NCBI GenBank assembly: GCA_036674765.1
Contig: JARVKI010000102.1
Location: forward strand, 62,001-126,000
Origin: Seiridium cupressi
Lineage: Eukaryota; Ascomycota; Sordariomycetes; Amphisphaeriales; Sporocadaceae
Reading direction: 5' to 3'
DNA: 64,000 nucleotides
Of this stretch, positions 61,301 to 64,000 are shown piece after piece; position 1 is the first letter of the stretch, and the number at the start of each line of letters is the position of its first letter. A program made the translations under genes and the position numbers. Under the pieces are notes generated by a model that had not been told where the DNA came from, ran no database searches, and saw only the letters and a list, made by a program, of their open reading frames with translations.

Positions 61301-61902
61301 AGTTCCTTGCCGAGTTACCAGAATCGGTCCGGAAAGAAGTGTTGGACGACTATCGACAGAGGCGCGCGCAACGCTTCGGTCAGCACTTGAAGTTGCCCCA
61401 GAACCGCCAGCGAGAGATCGAGAATGACATCGATAAGGATAGTGACCGCTCCAGTGATGAAAATGGAGTGGAGGAAGATGAGGGGAAAGGAAAGGAGGAA
61501 GTGGCAAGAGGACAAGGCGGAAGAGAGGAGGGAGAAGGCCCACCAGAGGTTGAATCGACTCTGCAGTTCAAGCCGCAGCCAGGCAAGGTCGCCTTCACGA
61601 ATGCGGGACTGACATCACTGTCGGACATTAGAGATATGCTGAATGTCTGGCACAAAGAAACATCCACTGACGGCCCGCATCGAAGGGATGTTGAGATGCT
61701 GGAGATTTACTTTGTTCGAGTCATCATGGAGGAGAGGGATTTGGACAAGGTCACGAAGCTCGTCCGATGGCTCGAGTATCTCATCGAGGAAGGTGAGACA
61801 GAGACGCAGGGCAAGACATGTTGGCTTAGCGCGGTCAAGGGTATCAAGCGTGAGATACAGCTCGCTATGAAGCAAAGGGGGTTGGGTCCCTTGGATATAT
61901 AG
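58366..61902 (+). CDS. rev1: DNA repair protein REV1 (deoxycytidyl transferase, Y-family)
   Basis: Scaffold and dCMP transferase of translesion synthesis; works with polymerase zeta in the nucleus. Intronless, 1178 residues. The BRCT domain covers about 65-150 (FKGVVAHVTGYTQPP to WSDYRVIEE). The Y-family polymerase begins at MHVDFDSFFCAVSL (about 359), with the second catalytic motif SIDEALIDVSS near 454 and the little finger to about 710. Three copies of an LP-type ubiquitin-binding motif follow: LAELPPDIRDKLLAQ (about 839), FNALPDDVKAEVLASY (about 889) and LAELPESVRKEVLDDY (about 978). The C-terminal REV1 domain that binds REV7/Pol partners lies at about 1080-1175 (LTSLSDIRDMLNVWHK). ATG 58366 begins MGSRLDKNSNEVRKRI, the usual REV1 N terminus. 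Confidence 0.96.
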   Translation: MGSRLDKNSNEVRKRIESHSLTDEGGDEYEPSAFGGFSDYFRRKKIKLQNLDSEIRASTNRPPIFKGVVAHVTGYTQPPLHVLHKELVEHGAGFIQYLDSKTMATHIIASSLPPKKMVEFKKYRIVKPTWVTDSIEAGKLLPWSDYRVIEETPRQKTFQFDRGLITTQSNTQPSPLSRYREQTENSFYTRKLRGLAATIDGRQVEDHSPSTMKTSSVQGSIDRSSPLVDEGPRQALEISADSDIPMGVGEIGAMEDAGKDHDPDRKTEIPRPPSILRPPDKPLEEMTSEEHNALLLQDPRMRKSSTANPDFIQQYYLESRLHHLSAWKAELKSRMQKLAAEKGPQAKPARRKPGTRRYVMHVDFDSFFCAVSLKSAPEYLNKPTVVAHGTGTGSEIASCNYPAREFGVKNGMWMKRAKELCPDLKILPYNFLAYEEASKLFYESILEAGGVVQSVSIDEALIDVSSVIFQSVGSKGDGVDEGSIWREQERADHIAQDLRDKIKSKTGCAVSVGIGGNILLAKVALRKAKPAGQFQLKPEAVLPFLGELKVDDLPGVAYSIAGKLEEIGIKYVKDIREVSKERLTTTLGPKTGEKLWEYARGIDRVEVGDQTIRKSVSAEVNWGIRFISQEEAEEFVLNLSKELERRLLNEQVRGKQLTMKIMRRSMDAPLDPPKHLGHGKCDTFNKSMMFGVATNDHQVIGKEAISILRSYKFSPGDLRGLGVQLTKLEPLKPSTAGRPESSQRKINFSAFKTPGSAAKPTKDSIQEIGSPDKPSPTSSRGEPNDPIIDGPLTPRKPKLGTIHPALSISKSHRRDFKANTPLNIGGTQFILPANPDPAVLAELPPDIRDKLLAQMKPQSESRGPESATRSRTQSPVVVDEIAPDIDTDVFNALPDDVKAEVLASYKPRVPRRLLPQSPSKNRIIQQTKKTTPTKKRVPGSLARARERHADAQNKVVQTSIAFTRGEEGIASGTDELDYEFLAELPESVRKEVLDDYRQRRAQRFGQHLKLPQNRQREIENDIDKDSDRSSDENGVEEDEGKGKEEVARGQGGREEGEGPPEVESTLQFKPQPGKVAFTNAGLTSLSDIRDMLNVWHKETSTDGPHRRDVEMLEIYFVRVIMEERDLDKVTKLVRWLEYLIEEGETETQGKTCWLSAVKGIKREIQLAMKQRGLGPLDI

Positions 61903-62333
61903 AAGTGAGCGCTAGGAATGAGATATGGATCCAACCGAGATACCACACTGTTATAGTGACCTCAATACGACTAGTTAGAGTCTGTTGATGAATGTGAGTT
62001 AGCATGTACGAAGGTTACTTTATGGGCAAATGGAGTAGTAAACAATTGATTGGCCACAGTTTGCTGTGTAATACTCGTCAAAACCTATGCGATTTCATCC
62101 GTCATGATTTATCGTGTAGGAGTGATTGCCTATTTACCTGTCGTATGCTGGCAAAGCGTATTCATGATCTACACCACAACAAGCTCGTCCCAGATCTCTT
62201 GACATTTTCCCAAGATCTATGTCTCGTAAGTCAACTAACTCCTAGCAAATGCATTTTGTTTCTCGCATCATGACACCGTAACTCATGACACTATGGCTCC
62301 TGGGAGCAGGAAAAGGACGGGTATATGTTTTGT
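61903..62333. other. Convergent 3' region
   Basis: About 430 bp between the REV1 and TyrRS stops, no gene or structure recognised. Confidence 0.6.
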
Positions 62334-63619
62334 TTATGGTGCCTTCGTTTCGGCATCAATCTTCAACGTCTCGATACCGTGAGAGGCGCTAGCCGGCGCA
62401 CTCTTCTCCGATTGCTGTGCTGCCTTTGCCGCCCTCGCGGCCGCTGCTGCTTCTCGCAGGGCAGGGTCGCCACCTTTCGTCTTCTTCTCCTTCTTTGGGT
62501 TCGCAGGCTTCTTTTCCGGCGGGTATGCCAGCTCGGCAGTCTTCTTCCACTCTTCTGAGGCTTGGAACTCGGCTTGTATAGGGGCTAGGAGCTCATTGAG
62601 TACCTTGGTAAGTGCGGCCTTGAGCAATTGGGGAGTCAACTAGACACTCGTTAGCCTATGCCCCCCTTTAATACCTGCGCTTGCCAACTCACGATGTCTT
62701 TCTCGAAGTCAGATTTGAGCACCGCAACATCCTCGTAAATCAGTGGCTCTTTGCCGTCTCTCTCTCTATCGACGATGAACTTGGCCTTGCCTCCCGATTT
62801 CAAAGCTTGTACTCGGAAAATGACGTGCTCTACAAAGGCGACGACGCCGTTGCCCTCGGTGACGCTGGTAGCGCAGTGGGCCTTCTTGAGCTTCTTTGCG
62901 ACAACCTCGGGTGCGTCGAGCAAGTCAATCTTCGAGTCCGGTTCACTAGAGCTCATCTTTTGCGCCTGGCCTAAACCTGGCACCATGGTGTTCATCAGAT
63001 GTGCGCGGACCTTGTAGCCGATCTTGGGCAAGTTCTCGAGGGCGAAGGTGAAGATCTTCCTCTGATCTACACCACCGATCTGCACATCCACGTCCAGGTA
63101 CTGCTCATCCAGCGCCTGCATGAGAGGGTAGATCAAGCCGCCCAGAGCCGGGTCGTCTGTCTGCTTGACGACCTCGGCACCGGCCTTCTGGGCAACTGTT
63201 ATCCTCGTGATGCCCTCCAGCTTGAAACGGTCCATTGTATACTCCTTGTCCAACTGGTAGGAGCTGCCCTTGACAAAAACAAGCTTCGAGATGTCGACTC
63301 CCACTGCCTTCAGCAGACTCTTGATAACAAACTCGTAGTACTTGCATCGCTGCTCGACCAGCTCCAGCGGGGCCTTCATGTTGTCGAGGTAGGCGTGGAT
63401 ATCGGCCAGAAGGACCTTGACGTGGCATCCTGCGGCGAGCAGCTCGGCAAGTTTGACCATTGGGACGAAGTACCCGCAGTGAGGCTTTCCCGTGGTCGCA
63501 GTGCCCCAGTAGACTTTTAGGGGGCGCTTCTCGTTTAGGATGACATTGTCGATGATTTCGGGGTTCAGGATCTCGGCCAGATTGGCCTTGACCAGGGCGA
63601 GCGACTCTTCGGGGGTCAT
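62334..63619 (-). CDS. tys1: Cytosolic tyrosyl-tRNA synthetase
   Basis: Charges tRNA-Tyr. Exons 63619..62693 and 62639..62334 (53-bp intron, EKDI-LTPQLLKA) give 410 residues, typical of the eukaryotic cytosolic enzyme. The class I signatures are present: the HIGH-like HCGY (47-50) within TGKPHCGYF, and KMSSS (221-225). The tyrosine pocket strand (YWGTATTGKPH) and DVDVQIGGVDQRKIF are also clear. The C-terminal Lys/Ala-rich tail (PEKKPANPKKEKKTKGGDPA) is a fungal tRNA-binding extension. A single stop ends the frame (62334). ATG 63619 begins MTPEESLALV. Confidence 0.95.
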
Positions 63620-64000
63620 GGCGGGCAATTGCGTAGAGGGAAAGCAGAGGAATAGAAATGAATGAAGACTGTCGACGGAAAACAGACCAATTGCAGATTT
63701 TCAGGGTCTATAGGGGCAGAAAGTAAAAGTCGACCGGGCTGGAGTCTGTTCAATAATGCCTTTGCTTTTTTGAGTCATAGAGGGGTAAATTTCGAGGAGC
63801 CCAAGTCCAGGTCCCTGGTCGCGGGGCAATCGAGAAGCAGGGGGGGGGGGTGCGGGGGGTGCCCAGACATCCCAAGTCGAGAGAGCCACCAATTCAACCA
63901 GCTATGCGCAAGTCAACACAACGTATCGATTTGACGAGTGCAACCCCAGTCAACAAACATCATCACAATATCGCGTTAAACAGCATTGTTTCCGGCACCC
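63620..64000. other. Upstream region of tys1
   Basis: About 380 bp to the window end, containing a G10 run at 63841-63850. No gene is seen; it presumably holds the tys1 promoter. Confidence 0.6.

Overview
This window is genomic DNA from a filamentous ascomycete (Pezizomycotina). The evidence is short introns (about 47-215 bp, mostly 50-60) with GT-AG ends, compact multi-exon genes on both strands, and fungal-type orthologues of BUB2, THO5, swd-3, UBR1, PYM, REV1 and cytosolic TyrRS. A Sordariomycete is most likely. The best clue is an NDR-like kinase whose invariant Trp codon is replaced by an in-frame TAG, as in the RNA-edited Fusarium PUK1 gene. The species cannot be named from the sequence.

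Layout. 0-13 kb: a sulfate permease cut by the left edge (minus), a 3.5 kb non-coding stretch, the mitotic-exit GAP BUB2 (plus), a small Cys-rich GPI-type secreted protein reconstructed from three exons (plus), a PAQR/Izh-type seven-TM protein with an amphipathic N-terminal extension (minus), and THO complex subunit 5 (plus). 12.5-17.8 kb: a gene-poor stretch with microsatellites and inverted repeats. 17.8-34 kb: a membrane GT2 glycosyltransferase, a DJ-1/PfpI protein, a nucleolar FKBP proline isomerase, the TAG-interrupted NDR-like kinase, an inositol phosphosphingolipid phospholipase C (ISC1 type), and a COMPASS WD40 subunit carrying an SR-repeat N terminus. 34-43 kb: the N-recognin UBR1 (2154 aa), the tiny five-exon respiratory gene QCR9, and PYM. 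44-56 kb looks more accessory: a secreted CE3-like SGNH esterase with FN3-type repeats, a secreted GH13 alpha-amylase followed by a compound microsatellite, a protein resembling only the C-terminal half of a fungal 2OG-Fe(II) oxygenase family, an EthD-like protein and a nucleoside hydrolase. 56-64 kb: the splicing factor RED, the translesion polymerase REV1, and tyrosyl-tRNA synthetase.

Most genes are housekeeping and show no operon-like logic. Local themes are secreted carbohydrate-active enzymes at 44-48.5 kb and several RNA-processing or RNP factors (THO5, PYM, RED). The most interesting feature is the kinase at 26.9-28.6 kb. Its reading frame is intact on both sides of a TAG that sits exactly at the first Trp of the AGC-kinase DWWSLG motif. 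The TAG has the -1 U preferred by fungal A-to-I editing and lies in the loop of a predicted hairpin.

Gene models below were built by hand from splice signals, frame continuity and family resemblance. No database search was run.
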